This document shows positions 8,798 through 17,586 of a stretch of DNA of 45,364 nt, piece by piece. The DNA lies in NCBI GenBank assembly GCA_017394405.1, contig JAFPYW010000036.1:1-45364 (forward strand), read 5' to 3'. Origin of the DNA: Alphaproteobacteria bacterium. Its GTDB lineage: Bacteria > Pseudomonadota > Alphaproteobacteria > CAAHEQ01 > UBA3637. The notes under the pieces were generated by a model. The model made no database searches and was not told the origin of the DNA. It saw nothing but the letters and a program-made list of their open reading frames with translations. Within the stretch, counting starts at the first letter, position 1. Each line of letters opens with the position of its first letter. Both the position numbers and the translations under genes were made by a program.

Positions 8798-9508
8798 ATG
8801 GAAAAATTATTACAATTTCAAAATTATGTTGTTTATAGAAAAAAAGATGGTGATTTGGTTGATCAAGATGGTGCGCCTTTGAACAGAACACCTTATGCGC
8901 GCATTAGAAGTTGGGTGAATGCAAATTATACCTTTGGCTATGAGGAAAATAGTGAGCCACAAAATGATTTTTTATTTCAACGTATTTCTTTTTTGGGAGA
9001 AGATAAAAAACCTCGTATTTTTGGTGTTTCTCAACAAGGTTCCGGAAATATCCCTTGGCAATATGTCATGGCTGTGTATGAAAAATCCGATTTGTTACCA
9101 GGTATTTTGAAAAGGAACAGACCCATGTGGGGTGGTCATTCCGAAGAAGAGGAAAGCTGCTATTCTTTGGAACGTATTGATTGTCGTATATATCCGATTG
9201 AGGCCGATAAATTGGGACGTATAACGCGTACGACGGTGGCTTCTGGTGAAAAAACACATGGGGGATGGATCTACAATGCGTTTGATTTGAAGATCGCTTA
9301 TGAGGGCAAAACAATTAAACCTAAAACAGTTCGGCTGTTGCCACCTAGTTGGCATATCATCGCCAGGAAATGGCCTTCCGCCCACGGATGTAAGGGGCGA
9401 GAAATCAATGCAGTTATGCACGAGGTGTTGGCCAAATTCGGTATTGATAGTACCCAAATTATTTTGCCGAAAAGATTAATGCTTAAGACAGAAGAAAGCA
9501 GCCGCTAA
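8798..9508 (+). CDS. Unknown protein, second of a tandem paralogue pair
   Basis: 236 residues, exactly the length of the preceding paralogue. Conserved blocks are GYEENSEP (about residue 48), QGSGNIPWQ (about 86), and YNAFDLKIAYEG (about 166). The C-terminus again holds a short helix with GIDSTQIILP, matching GINSTCIERS in the partner. The AAGGAG Shine-Dalgarno sequence is 8 bases before the ATG. The equal lengths and adjacent position indicate a tandem duplication followed by strong divergence. No function can be assigned. It converges end to end with hemY, with no gap. Confidence 0.7.
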   Translation: MEKLLQFQNYVVYRKKDGDLVDQDGAPLNRTPYARIRSWVNANYTFGYEENSEPQNDFLFQRISFLGEDKKPRIFGVSQQGSGNIPWQYVMAVYEKSDLLPGILKRNRPMWGGHSEEEESCYSLERIDCRIYPIEADKLGRITRTTVASGEKTHGGWIYNAFDLKIAYEGKTIKPKTVRLLPPSWHIIARKWPSAHGCKGREINAVMHEVLAKFGIDSTQIILPKRLMLKTEESSR

Positions 9509-10687
9509 TTATTTCAAAACAATGCGATCAAACGCATTGCAGTGAGGGCACAAAACCTGCCAATCACCAACGGTGTGGTTGCAATCTAAACACATCCACA
9601 AAGAATCATCTTCCGATTCAATGGCTTTGCGTTCCCATTCTTGTGCCAATTCTTCGTGGTGGTAACCAACACGTTCAACGTTGGCCATCATATCGGCCAC
9701 TTGACGGGTTAAAGGATAATTTTGTAAATAAATATCCAAACTTTCTTTGGCTCTGGCCCAATTTTGCAATTCAGCATCCATATCCGCACGAGCCAACAAA
9801 GAGTAACGTTGATCGCGTGTGCGTTTTGTCAGGGCAAGAACAGCTTTTAACCGCTTAGTATCTGGCAACCCCTTCAATGTATCTTTATAGGCCAGATAAA
9901 TAGGCCAACCAGGTGTTGTATTCCACGCCTTTTCTAAAATGGACCGGGCTTTTTTAGGTTCCACTTTCGCGTACATCAGGGCAATTGCTGGGTTTTCTGG
10001 TGTCAAATGATAGGCCTTTTTAATTTCACCTAATTTGCATAGCAAACAGGCCTTATGTGAGCGATAAACATCCTTTGGCATATATTTTTTGTTTTCTTCC
10101 AACAAACGCAGGGCGGTGCCCCAATCGTTGCGTTGTAAGGCCAATTTATCTTTTGTCATCCGCACCCAAGGTGTTTTTTGTAAATGAGGTGGCACCTGTT
10201 CCAATAAATTGGATACCTCATCCAAATCACCTAATTTTTCAGCCTCTTGAACCAAGCCATATAATCCGGCCAATTTTGTTTCATCGGCTTCATTTAATTC
10301 TTGAAAGGTCTGTGAATCTGGTTTTAGTAAAGCGGTAATCAACAATGTTTCAGGGGATTGGGATCCGTAAATCTTTTTGGCACGAGCCAACAAACCCGGT
10401 TTTGTGTCGGTTTCATGGCTGAGTAATGTCGTCAATAGTTCAGGGAAAAACGCTTCCTTGGCGGCTTGATCTTTTGATTTACGCCATTCGCGAAAACGAG
10501 CCATCCATTCAAACGGCTTTTGAATAATGTGTAACATCCACAACACAACAAACAAGCCCACAACGAATAAGACAAAGGAAATTGATACCTGATAGTTTGT
10601 TGTGTCAAAGACAACGCGCCATTTGTCTTGGATAATTAAAAAGCCAATAACTGCCAATCCAATAACGGTCAATAAAAACTTAGTCAT
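9509..10687 (-). CDS. hemY: HemY-like TPR membrane protein with a zinc ribbon
   Basis: 392 residues from ATG 10685-10687. Two N-terminal membrane segments (about 4-19 and 35-53, the latter SISFVLFVVGLFVVLWML) match the HemY_N layout. A helical repeat region of TPR type follows, with RSHKACLLCKLGEIKKAY and RARSILEKAW-like units. The C-terminus is a C4 zinc ribbon (WMCLDCNHTV, then VLCPHCNAFD), as in alphaproteobacterial HemY proteins. Its role is not the protoporphyrinogen oxidase that shares the name in Bacillus; it is a membrane TPR protein of uncertain function. The start overlaps the upstream stop by 8 bases and has a GGGGG Shine-Dalgarno sequence, implying coupling with the mitofilin-like gene. 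Confidence 0.85.
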   Translation of the reverse strand: MTKFLLTVIGLAVIGFLIIQDKWRVVFDTTNYQVSISFVLFVVGLFVVLWMLHIIQKPFEWMARFREWRKSKDQAAKEAFFPELLTTLLSHETDTKPGLLARAKKIYGSQSPETLLITALLKPDSQTFQELNEADETKLAGLYGLVQEAEKLGDLDEVSNLLEQVPPHLQKTPWVRMTKDKLALQRNDWGTALRLLEENKKYMPKDVYRSHKACLLCKLGEIKKAYHLTPENPAIALMYAKVEPKKARSILEKAWNTTPGWPIYLAYKDTLKGLPDTKRLKAVLALTKRTRDQRYSLLARADMDAELQNWARAKESLDIYLQNYPLTRQVADMMANVERVGYHHEELAQEWERKAIESEDDSLWMCLDCNHTVGDWQVLCPHCNAFDRIVLK

Positions 10688-11693
10688 TATTACCCCCTTC
10701 AGCAAAGAGTGCTTTCATCAGTTGATTCAAGTTTTTGTATAAAGTGGCTTCTTCTTGGGCAGATTGTTGCAAATCAAACAGCACGGCCTGAACGCTTTGG
10801 GGAAGTTGCGGAATTAAATCCAAAACAGCAACCGGTTTGTCTGCATTGACGGCGTTTTGAATCCGATCCAAGATGCTAAGCGGTGTGTCATCTGTCGGAT
10901 TTTTTTGGTGAATGTCTGCCAACAAATAGGGAAGTGCTTGCAAATAAGCCGTCCAAGACGGATTTTCCGATTGGAAGGAACGCAAAATCGCTCGGCGTTT
11001 TGCGGCATTAAATGTTTCTTTCATTTGGCCTTTTAATGGCTTATCCAAACATGTTTGTAATAAATCCATCAATGCGCGATCCATTTTCGGTGTTTTTTCA
11101 GGCATAGCCATCAACTCTTCCAAAATGGGGCGGCATTGTCCGTTGTTTTGGAAAGCCTCTTTTAATTCCATGACTTTCATTACAGGATGGGTTATGGAGA
11201 GGGGCTTTTGTTTGACAACGGGCTGTGGTTGTACGGGCTCTGGTTGAAGCTCTACGACGGGTTCTGGGACAATTTGAACGGGTTCGGGTGACAATTCAGG
11301 AATCGGTTCGGGTTGTGTTTGTTCAACAACGACTTCTTCCTCAACGACTACTGGTTCTTCAGAAACTTCTTCTACGGGTTGCGGTTCTTGTGGTAATTCC
11401 GGTTCCAAAAATTGATCTTCCTCAACGGCTGGTTCAATTTCCGGAGTAGGGGTCACAACTGCTTCTGGTTCAGGCACCCCTTCATCAGATTGAAAAGAAT
11501 CATAAATACTTTGTGCCAACGGGGCTACATAAGTATAGCCAACCACGCCGGATGCAGCTAACAACCCCAGCACCAATAAGAATACGAAAAACTTCTTTTT
11601 GCCAGATCTTTTCTTCTGCGGTTTTGTTTCTTCTGCAGCAGGAACCTCTGGTGTTTCAACTTCTTCAGGTTCTTTTTTTGACTCTTTCGCCAT
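10680..11693 (-). CDS. Mitofilin/Mic60-like inner-membrane protein, short form
   Basis: 337 residues. A charged cytoplasmic start (MAKESKKEPEEVE) leads to one membrane segment (about 33-55, FFVFLLVLGLLAASGVVGY), then a long Pro/Glu/Val-rich linker (about 75-165, with repeats such as PEPVVELQPEPVQPQPVV) and a helical C-terminal domain. The last 60 residues (SILDRIQNAVNADKPVAVLD, LIPQLPQSVQAVLFD) resemble the end of alphaproteobacterial mitofilin-domain proteins. The place directly before hemY is also typical of that family. The long coiled coil of usual Mic60 is replaced by the Pro-rich linker. Mic60 shapes inner-membrane curvature and contacts the outer membrane; that role here is inference. 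Confidence 0.6.
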   Translation of the reverse strand: MAKESKKEPEEVETPEVPAAEETKPQKKRSGKKKFFVFLLVLGLLAASGVVGYTYVAPLAQSIYDSFQSDEGVPEPEAVVTPTPEIEPAVEEDQFLEPELPQEPQPVEEVSEEPVVVEEEVVVEQTQPEPIPELSPEPVQIVPEPVVELQPEPVQPQPVVKQKPLSITHPVMKVMELKEAFQNNGQCRPILEELMAMPEKTPKMDRALMDLLQTCLDKPLKGQMKETFNAAKRRAILRSFQSENPSWTAYLQALPYLLADIHQKNPTDDTPLSILDRIQNAVNADKPVAVLDLIPQLPQSVQAVLFDLQQSAQEEATLYKNLNQLMKALFAEGGNND

Positions 11694-11710
11694 ATTCTCC
11701 CCCCTTTTTT

Positions 11711-13573
11711 TTATTCTTTATCAGATTGATAGACTGAAAATGCCTTTTGAATAGCATCATAATTTACATTTACACCTAGTTTGTCAGCATAAGTTGCCAC
11801 AATACCATTTTGCAACAATTCTGCATTTTCACCGGAAAGTTGTTCAACTTGATCGGGCATTGCCTTTGTATCTAAAGCGGGCGTTTGAACTCGTTTCACA
11901 ACGCTGACGAACACGCCGTTTGGTAACGTTGTCGCCATGGCTGATTCATATCCCACAGATTGTAAGAATACTTTATTGACTGCGGCAGTGGGGATTTCCT
12001 TCGGATTTTGCCGTGACGCGCCATTGACGACCACAACCTTACCCAATTTAGCTGGAATAGATCCGTTTTTCATTTGCTCGGTTGCCTGCTCTGTCAACTC
12101 TGGCAGAGCCGCCTTTTGTTGTTCGGATTTCCAAATTTGTTTTACCTGATCGCGCACTTCTGTCAAAGATTTGGCTTGTACTGGGTAAATTTCTTTCACT
12201 TCAGCCACTAAATAACCATTCCCTTGTTCTGTCATAGCAGATGCTTCATGTTCACGCAAGGTGAATAAATCACGCATCAGTTCTTGATTTTGCAATTCCT
12301 TCGGTAATTTTTGTGCCGCCATATCTACATTTTTGAATGTTTGAGTGGTAAAGCCCAGTTGCTTCGCGGCTTCGGCTAAAGATTTTCCTTCGCCTAATAA
12401 ATCTTCTAACTCACGAGCTTTTTCATATAATGTATCATAGGTGGCTTCATTGACCAATTTTTGACGCAAGTCAGCATAGATTTTGTTTTTATCAGGCACA
12501 ACGGCGGGTTGGATTTCAGTGACAACCAACAAATGCCATCCCATGGCGGTTTCAATTGGGCCCAAAACGACACCCTTCTGTGCCTTAAAGGCAGCCTCAC
12601 CCAATTCGGACAATAACTCCGTGCGGGCAACTAAACCAAAATCTGTTTCAGCAGCTTTTTGGCCAACTTCCTGTGCCTTGGCGGTAAAGTTGGCGGCTGT
12701 TAGCCCTTGTTTTGCCTTTTGAGCATTTTCTTTATCATTAAAACGCATTTGATACACATGTCGTTTTTCCGGTGTGCCAAAGGAATCTTTTTGTTCGGTA
12801 TATAAGGCGTCTAATTCAGATTGATCAACCTTGATTGTTTTGGCAACCATATTTGGTGTTAGGGCCAAAATTTCAATATCGCGTGTTTCTGGCAACATAA
12901 ATTCACTTTGATAGGCCTCATAATAATCTTTCAAATCTTCTTCTGTTGGTGTATTTGAAAGGGCGATTTTATCGGTTTCAATTAACAATCCCTCTACATC
13001 CCGCTTTTCATTTTGTTGTTGCCACATTTTTTCTGCCAAAACGCGGGAAGTTGGTGCGGCTAAACGAATAGTGTTACCCAAATGTTGATTGGCCAATTCG
13101 TTGCGTAATTGTTCGGCGACTTCGGCTTCGCTGAGTTTCATTTGTGTCAAATAAGTCATGAATAAGTTACGATCAAAATTACCCAAAGCATCCTTAAATG
13201 CTGGATGACGTTCCACATATTTACGCACGGCCATGTCAGATGCGGTTAAGCCCAAATCTTCGCGAATGGCCTTGGACAATGTTTCAGCGACCTGTTGTTG
13301 AACAGTTTGTTGCAACAAACCCATTTCTATGGCTTGTTTGGGAGACACATATTGTCCGGATAATTGGCTGAACTTGGCACGTTGTACATCAAAGGCTTTG
13401 CTGAGTTCTGACATGGACACCTTGTGAGATCCGACCTTGATTGCTGTGGAATCAGATCTCGCTGTATTAGAAATGCCGCCAATGCCCCAAAAGGCCATCA
13501 TACTGATACCCAAAGCGACGAAAATCAATTTTGCAACCCATGTGTTTCCGATTTTATTAAAGAACGTAATCAT
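11711..13573 (-). CDS. ppiD: SurA/PpiD-type periplasmic peptidyl-prolyl isomerase
   Basis: 620 residues. The N-terminal anchor (MITFFNKIGNTWVAKLIFVA, about 1-35) is followed by a SurA_N-like chaperone region, with FDRNLFMTYLTQMKLSEAEV typical of PpiD. The parvulin domain (about 265-360) begins KRHVYQMRFNDKENAQ and contains FGLVARTELLSELGEAAF and GPIETAMGWHLLVVT. The protein helps outer-membrane and secreted proteins fold at the inner-membrane exit. An AAGGAG Shine-Dalgarno sequence sits before the ATG. It leads the operon ppiD, mitofilin-like, hemY, which groups envelope proteins. Confidence 0.92.
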   Translation of the reverse strand: MITFFNKIGNTWVAKLIFVALGISMMAFWGIGGISNTARSDSTAIKVGSHKVSMSELSKAFDVQRAKFSQLSGQYVSPKQAIEMGLLQQTVQQQVAETLSKAIREDLGLTASDMAVRKYVERHPAFKDALGNFDRNLFMTYLTQMKLSEAEVAEQLRNELANQHLGNTIRLAAPTSRVLAEKMWQQQNEKRDVEGLLIETDKIALSNTPTEEDLKDYYEAYQSEFMLPETRDIEILALTPNMVAKTIKVDQSELDALYTEQKDSFGTPEKRHVYQMRFNDKENAQKAKQGLTAANFTAKAQEVGQKAAETDFGLVARTELLSELGEAAFKAQKGVVLGPIETAMGWHLLVVTEIQPAVVPDKNKIYADLRQKLVNEATYDTLYEKARELEDLLGEGKSLAEAAKQLGFTTQTFKNVDMAAQKLPKELQNQELMRDLFTLREHEASAMTEQGNGYLVAEVKEIYPVQAKSLTEVRDQVKQIWKSEQQKAALPELTEQATEQMKNGSIPAKLGKVVVVNGASRQNPKEIPTAAVNKVFLQSVGYESAMATTLPNGVFVSVVKRVQTPALDTKAMPDQVEQLSGENAELLQNGIVATYADKLGVNVNYDAIQKAFSVYQSDKE

Positions 13574-13596
13574 ATCAAACTCCTTGTTTTGGAAAA

Positions 13597-13625
13597 GTTA
13601 TACCCCAAAAAAATTTTTTTATCAA
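13597..13625 (-). promoter_or_regulatory. ppiD operon promoter
   Basis: TTGATA (13620-13625), 17-base spacer, TATAAC (13597-13602) on the minus strand, followed by the AAGGAG Shine-Dalgarno sequence of ppiD. Confidence 0.65.
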
Positions 13626-13662
13626 GTTTTATTTTATAAAAGGGAAATAGTAATTTGGTCAT

Positions 13663-13691
13663 AAATAAAAAAACGCCGGTAAATGGCGTTT
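13663..13691 (-). terminator. tRNA-Glu terminator
   Basis: Stem of 7 bp (13671-13677 with 13685-13691, arms AAACGCC and GGCGTTT), then a run of T on the minus strand. Confidence 0.8.
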
Positions 13692-13696
13692 GAAAG

Positions 13697-13772
13697 TGGC
13701 GACCCCAACCAGATTTGAACTGGTGTTACCGCCGTGAAAGGGCGATGTCCTAGGCCTCTAGACGATGGGGTC
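13697..13772 (-). tRNA. tRNA-Glu (anticodon TTC)
   Basis: 76 nt including encoded CCA. Acceptor arms GACCCCA and TGGGGTC pair fully. The anticodon loop is CTTTCAC, giving TTC. The T-loop is TTCAAAT. It has its own promoter and terminator. Confidence 0.97.
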
Positions 13773-13797
13773 ATTTTTTTAGCAAAGAACGCAATCC

Positions 13798-13825
13798 ATT
13801 ATACACTAAAAAAACTTTTTTGCAA
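13798..13825 (-). promoter_or_regulatory. tRNA-Glu promoter
   Basis: TTGCAA (13820-13825), 16-base spacer with a long T-run, consensus TATAAT (13798-13803) on the minus strand. Confidence 0.65.
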
Positions 13826-13866
13826 GAGTTTTTTTGTTTTTTTCGGTTTTTTATCAAAAAAAAGAC

Positions 13867-13896
13867 TTGACCACGGCTCATAAAACGGGCTAAAAT
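13867..13896 (+). promoter_or_regulatory. ptsP operon promoter
   Basis: TTGACC (13867-13872), 18-base spacer, TAAAAT (13891-13896). Predicted start near 13903 excludes the GTG at 13897 and leaves a leader of roughly a dozen bases before the ATG at 13915. Confidence 0.7.
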
Positions 13897-13914
13897 GTGA
13901 TTAAAGGGGGCAAA

Positions 13915-16125
13915 ATGGAATCCGGTCCAAACACCAAACCGATTGTTGTTGCTGATTTGATGAGCGATTTGCGTGCTGTGATGTCAAAGGAAATGACATC
14001 CGTGCGGCGGTTGAATGCCATCCTGACTATTTTGTGTGAAAAATTATATATGCCCACCGCTGTTTTATATGTGATGCGTCCCGCGGATGTGTTGGAACAA
14101 TCCGTGATGGTCGGAAAATCAATTAAATTGCCTGTGTTTGTGCGTGTCGGGGAAGGGGCGGTTGGTAGCGTCGCCTTGGAAAAAAAGACACGTTTGGATA
14201 CGGCCAAAAATGCACAATATAAATCTGTTTTAACTTTGCCACTGATCCGGGGAAATCAAGTCATAGGTGTTTTGACATTACTATCACGCAAGATGGTTCG
14301 TTTGCCGCCTGAGATTGTTGAGGCTGTGGAAAACGTATGCATGGTATTGTCAGAATTTTTAACAGATTTGAATGCAGATAAATCATCCCAAGCGTTGCCG
14401 AACATTTCGGGGCCTGAAACTTTGGAGGGAACGACTTTGGTTGGCGGGTTTGCCTTTGGCGAGGTATTGCCACACAGACGAATGGAATTGTCTGCTCCGA
14501 TTTTGGCAACTCATCCTGCGCGGGAACAAAAGAGATTAGCGTTGGCCTTTGTGCGAGTTCAACAAGTAATTGAGCGAAGATTGAAGCGGCCGACAACGCC
14601 AAAGGAAGAAAAGGAAATTTTTGAAACATACCATTTGTTTTTGAATGATACAGAATGGCGGGCGAAAATCGATTCGGCAATCATGAGTGGTTTGAGTGCA
14701 GAGGCCGCCCTTCAAAAAACGGCAGAGGACGCTTTGGATAAAATGCGTTCAATTTCTGATCCGTATTTGAAAGAACGTGCGCATGATTTCCAAGATCTGA
14801 CGGCTCGTTTAATGCGGGTTTTGATGAAAAAAGGAAAAAACAAGAAAATTGTCGGATCTAAAATTTTGGTAGCGGATAGTTTAGGGGCAGCAGAATTATT
14901 AGATTATGATTTGAAACATATCAAAGGTATTATTTTGGAGGATGGGTCTCAAACAACGCATGTTGTTATTGTGGCTCGGGCCTATCGGATTCCTCTGTTA
15001 GGTGGTGTGAAAGATGCCACTCGGCGTTTGTTGGAGGGGGATCCTGTCGCATTGGATTGTTCTGCCGGGCGAGTATATTTGCATCCTTCGGATGATACTG
15101 CTGATGCATTAAAAGTGCGCCAAAATGTGATGCGTAAATGGCAACAACTTTATGCGCGAAATTTGGATAAGGCCAATGTTAGCAAAGATGGTGTTGCTGT
15201 CAATTTAATGTTAAATTTGGGTTTACCTGGAAATCAAGATAAATTGCCGCCTTCGGATGGAGTGGGATTATATCGTACGGAATTGTTATTTATGACCACG
15301 AAATCGTTGCCGGATATCCATACACAAACGGAAGCATATCGTCGTGTGTTGGTTCAATCCAAAGGAAAGCCGGTTTACTTCAGAACTTTGGATATCGGTT
15401 CTGATAAGGTGTTGCCTTATTTTGAAAATCATAGGGAAGAAAATCCAGCCATGGGATGGCGGTCCATTCGGATGGTGCTTGACAGGCGGGCCTTGTTACG
15501 CACACAGTTGCGGGCTTTGATTAAAGCTCATGCCGGCAAGACAATGTATATTATGTTCCCAATGGTGACCGATGTTTTTGAGTTTTTGGAAGCCAAAAGG
15601 ACGTTGTTGTTGGAGTTGAAGGCTATGACTGCTCGGCGGGAAAAAGCACCCGTTGATGTTAAGGTGGGAACCATGTTGGAAGTGCCTTCTTTATTGTTCC
15701 AATTAGACAGATTATTGCCGCTGGTTGATTTTGTTTCAATTGGCACCAATGATTTGGCTCAATTTACTTTTGCAGCTGATCGCGGAAATGCTTTGATTGC
15801 TAACAGATATGATGTGTTATCGCCGGTATTTTTGAGGATTTTAAGGCATATTATCCAGACGTGTGCCGAGTATAATGTGCCATGTTCTGTATGTGGAGAA
15901 ATGGCGTCTCGGCCTTTGGATGCTTTGACCTTGATCGGATTGGGGGCGCGGCGTTTGTCTATGAGCCCTGAAGCATTAGGGAGTGTTAAAACCGCTTTGC
16001 GTTCGTTGTCTGTTCAGCCATTTGTCGCTTATTTGGAAAGCCAGTTAAACAGTACACAACCATCTGTTAGAAGCGCATTGTTTTCATATTTAAGGGATCA
16101 CCAGGTCTTGTTGGGAGAAGTTTGA
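13915..16125 (+). CDS. ptsP: PTS phosphoenolpyruvate-protein phosphotransferase with GAF domain (EI-Ntr)
   Basis: 736 residues. An N-terminal GAF domain (about 10-155) precedes the enzyme I module. The phosphohistidine motif is DGSQTTHVVIVARAYRIP, with the active His after TT. The PEP-binding TIM barrel has GVGLYRTELLFM, RTLDIGSDKVLPY, NPAMGWRSIRM, SIGTNDLAQFTFAADRGN and the catalytic-Cys region VPCSVCGEMAS. EI-Ntr starts a regulatory phosphorelay through NPr to EIIA-Ntr rather than sugar uptake; neither partner is in this window. The ATG at 13915 has an AAAGGGGG Shine-Dalgarno sequence and lies after the promoter. The stop overlaps the start of the next gene by one base. Confidence 0.95.
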   Translation: MESGPNTKPIVVADLMSDLRAVMSKEMTSVRRLNAILTILCEKLYMPTAVLYVMRPADVLEQSVMVGKSIKLPVFVRVGEGAVGSVALEKKTRLDTAKNAQYKSVLTLPLIRGNQVIGVLTLLSRKMVRLPPEIVEAVENVCMVLSEFLTDLNADKSSQALPNISGPETLEGTTLVGGFAFGEVLPHRRMELSAPILATHPAREQKRLALAFVRVQQVIERRLKRPTTPKEEKEIFETYHLFLNDTEWRAKIDSAIMSGLSAEAALQKTAEDALDKMRSISDPYLKERAHDFQDLTARLMRVLMKKGKNKKIVGSKILVADSLGAAELLDYDLKHIKGIILEDGSQTTHVVIVARAYRIPLLGGVKDATRRLLEGDPVALDCSAGRVYLHPSDDTADALKVRQNVMRKWQQLYARNLDKANVSKDGVAVNLMLNLGLPGNQDKLPPSDGVGLYRTELLFMTTKSLPDIHTQTEAYRRVLVQSKGKPVYFRTLDIGSDKVLPYFENHREENPAMGWRSIRMVLDRRALLRTQLRALIKAHAGKTMYIMFPMVTDVFEFLEAKRTLLLELKAMTARREKAPVDVKVGTMLEVPSLLFQLDRLLPLVDFVSIGTNDLAQFTFAADRGNALIANRYDVLSPVFLRILRHIIQTCAEYNVPCSVCGEMASRPLDALTLIGLGARRLSMSPEALGSVKTALRSLSVQPFVAYLESQLNSTQPSVRSALFSYLRDHQVLLGEV

Positions 16126-16340
16126 TGATTAAGCGTTGGTTCATACCTCTTTTTATAATTGCTGTTTTTATTTTTATTGCGGCGTTATTTTTAACCCCCA
16201 GTTTTACGCGGGCTTGCACACAAAAATTATATATATGTCTGAATGAAGGGATGTCTTTGAGCTTTTGGGGGCGCTTATGGGCACATTTGGGCTGTGTTTA
16301 TCATAATGTCATCTGTGTGTTGGGGGGATTATTTGTATGA
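16125..16340 (+). CDS. Small membrane protein between ptsP and glk
   Basis: 71 residues, not recognised. One strong membrane segment lies at about 6-24 (FIPLFIIAVFIFIAALFL). The rest carries four Cys residues (31, 38, 57, 64), the last two in a second weakly hydrophobic stretch. The start is ATG 16125, which shares its A with the ptsP stop (TGATG) and has a GGGAG Shine-Dalgarno sequence. Its own stop overlaps the glk start (ATGA). The double overlap argues that it is a real, translationally coupled gene. It may be a membrane partner of its neighbours, but nothing in the sequence shows this. Confidence 0.6.
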   Translation: MIKRWFIPLFIIAVFIFIAALFLTPSFTRACTQKLYICLNEGMSLSFWGRLWAHLGCVYHNVICVLGGLFV

Positions 16341-17194
16341 CGGTTGTGGTTGGCGATTTGGGGGCAAGTAATGCACGTTTAGCCGTTTATAAAAATGGGC
16401 GGTTGTGTGATGTGTGTCAATTTGCTTGTGATGATTTCAAAACACCACAATCTTTGATACAGGCATTTATTATGATGTATGCGCCGGATACAAAGTATGT
16501 TATGTTGGGTGTGCCAGGTGCAGTTTATAAAAATCAGGTCAAATGGACGAACAGATCGTGGCATTTGTCAGGCGATAAACTCAAAAAACAATTAAAATTA
16601 AGACAAGTGATTTTGATGAACGATTTGGCTGTTCAAGGGGTTGCTTTGTCAGAGTTGAAGATGGCGGATTTTGCCTTTTTGCAGAAGGGAAGAGCGGATG
16701 CTGGCCCCAAGGTGTTAGTCAATGTGGGTACCGGTTTAGGGGCTTGTTTTGTTGTAAATGGGGATGTTTATTCGGCCGAATATGGACAAACAATGATAGG
16801 TGGATGTACTTTGGAACAAAGTGTTTCCGGGCCTGGCTTTAAGAAAATATATCAAAAAAATACTAAAATACGCAAACCAGTTTCTGCGGTTAAAATAGAA
16901 ATGGATTGTATGCAGGGGGATGCAAAGGCCCGCAAAACATACGCTGACTTTTATAAATTATTAGGTGTTGCGTTGATGAATATGGCTTTAACATTAAAAG
17001 CAACAGGAGGCGTTTATGTGTGTGGTGGTATTTTGGATGAAAAAACATTGCGCCAAATGAATATAAGTGAAACCTTTGCTGATCATCCGAAAATGAAATC
17101 ATTATTAAAACAAGTGCCGCTTGTTTATATCAAGCGTAAGGATTTTGCGTTTTTAGGCCTTAAAAAGTTAGTGCGAAAATTCGGTTGGTCATAG
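16337..17194 (+). CDS. glk: Glucokinase
   Basis: 285 residues of the bacterial glucokinase family (hexokinase-like fold, not ROK type, since the ROK Cys-rich zinc motif is absent). GDLGASNARLAV is the phosphate-1 motif, MNDLAVQG holds the catalytic Asp, GTGLGACFV is the second phosphate motif, and VCGGI near the C-terminus closes the adenosine site. It is short compared with the usual 310-330. It phosphorylates glucose to glucose 6-phosphate. Its start overlaps the stop of the small membrane protein gene, and its end overlaps sufE by 35 bases on the opposite strand. Confidence 0.85.
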   Translation: MTVVVGDLGASNARLAVYKNGRLCDVCQFACDDFKTPQSLIQAFIMMYAPDTKYVMLGVPGAVYKNQVKWTNRSWHLSGDKLKKQLKLRQVILMNDLAVQGVALSELKMADFAFLQKGRADAGPKVLVNVGTGLGACFVVNGDVYSAEYGQTMIGGCTLEQSVSGPGFKKIYQKNTKIRKPVSAVKIEMDCMQGDAKARKTYADFYKLLGVALMNMALTLKATGGVYVCGGILDEKTLRQMNISETFADHPKMKSLLKQVPLVYIKRKDFAFLGLKKLVRKFGWS

Positions 17195-17552
17195 CCAAAA
17201 ATCCGTTGCGCCGAGAGGGAGATAAATGTTCTTCCAATCCCATACGCTTAAAAATAGCCAACATATCCAATTGCTGTATTTCTTTTGCTGTTAGTCCATT
17301 GACAAATGTCAACAAAACGGCCTGTAATCCGCGAACGATATGGGAATCACTAGTTGCGTTAAAATAATGCTTATCACCTTCTACATGGTGGGTAATCCAC
17401 ACTTGGGCTTGGCATCCCTCAACTTTATTCGCATCAGTCATATCCTCAGTGGGGAAATCGCGTAATTTTTCGCCCAGTTCAATTAAATACCGATATTTGT
17501 ATTCCCAATCCATCAACGATTGAAAATTTAGCAACAATTCTGTTGGTGTCAT
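17160..17552 (-). CDS. sufE: Sulfur acceptor protein SufE
   Basis: 130 residues. SufE accepts sulfane sulfur from the cysteine desulfurase SufS for iron-sulfur cluster assembly. The active Cys lies in KVEGCQAQVWI (about residue 48). Other family features are the N-terminal WEYKYRYLIELGEKL, and GLQAVLLTFVNGLTAKEI and HLSPSRRNGFLAMTNRI in the C-terminal half. No other suf gene is in the window. The end overlaps glk by 35 bases. The Shine-Dalgarno sequence AAAGGA precedes the ATG. Confidence 0.95.
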   Translation of the reverse strand: MTPTELLLNFQSLMDWEYKYRYLIELGEKLRDFPTEDMTDANKVEGCQAQVWITHHVEGDKHYFNATSDSHIVRGLQAVLLTFVNGLTAKEIQQLDMLAIFKRMGLEEHLSPSRRNGFLAMTNRIFALTF

Positions 17553-17586
17553 TTTTTATTCCTTTCTGTTTCCCCTTGAAAAAAAG

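Noticed and set aside
13897-13914. GTG start for ptsP six codons upstream
   Set aside because: It lies next to the -10 element, before the predicted transcription start, and has no ribosome-binding site; ATG 13915 has AAAGGGGG.
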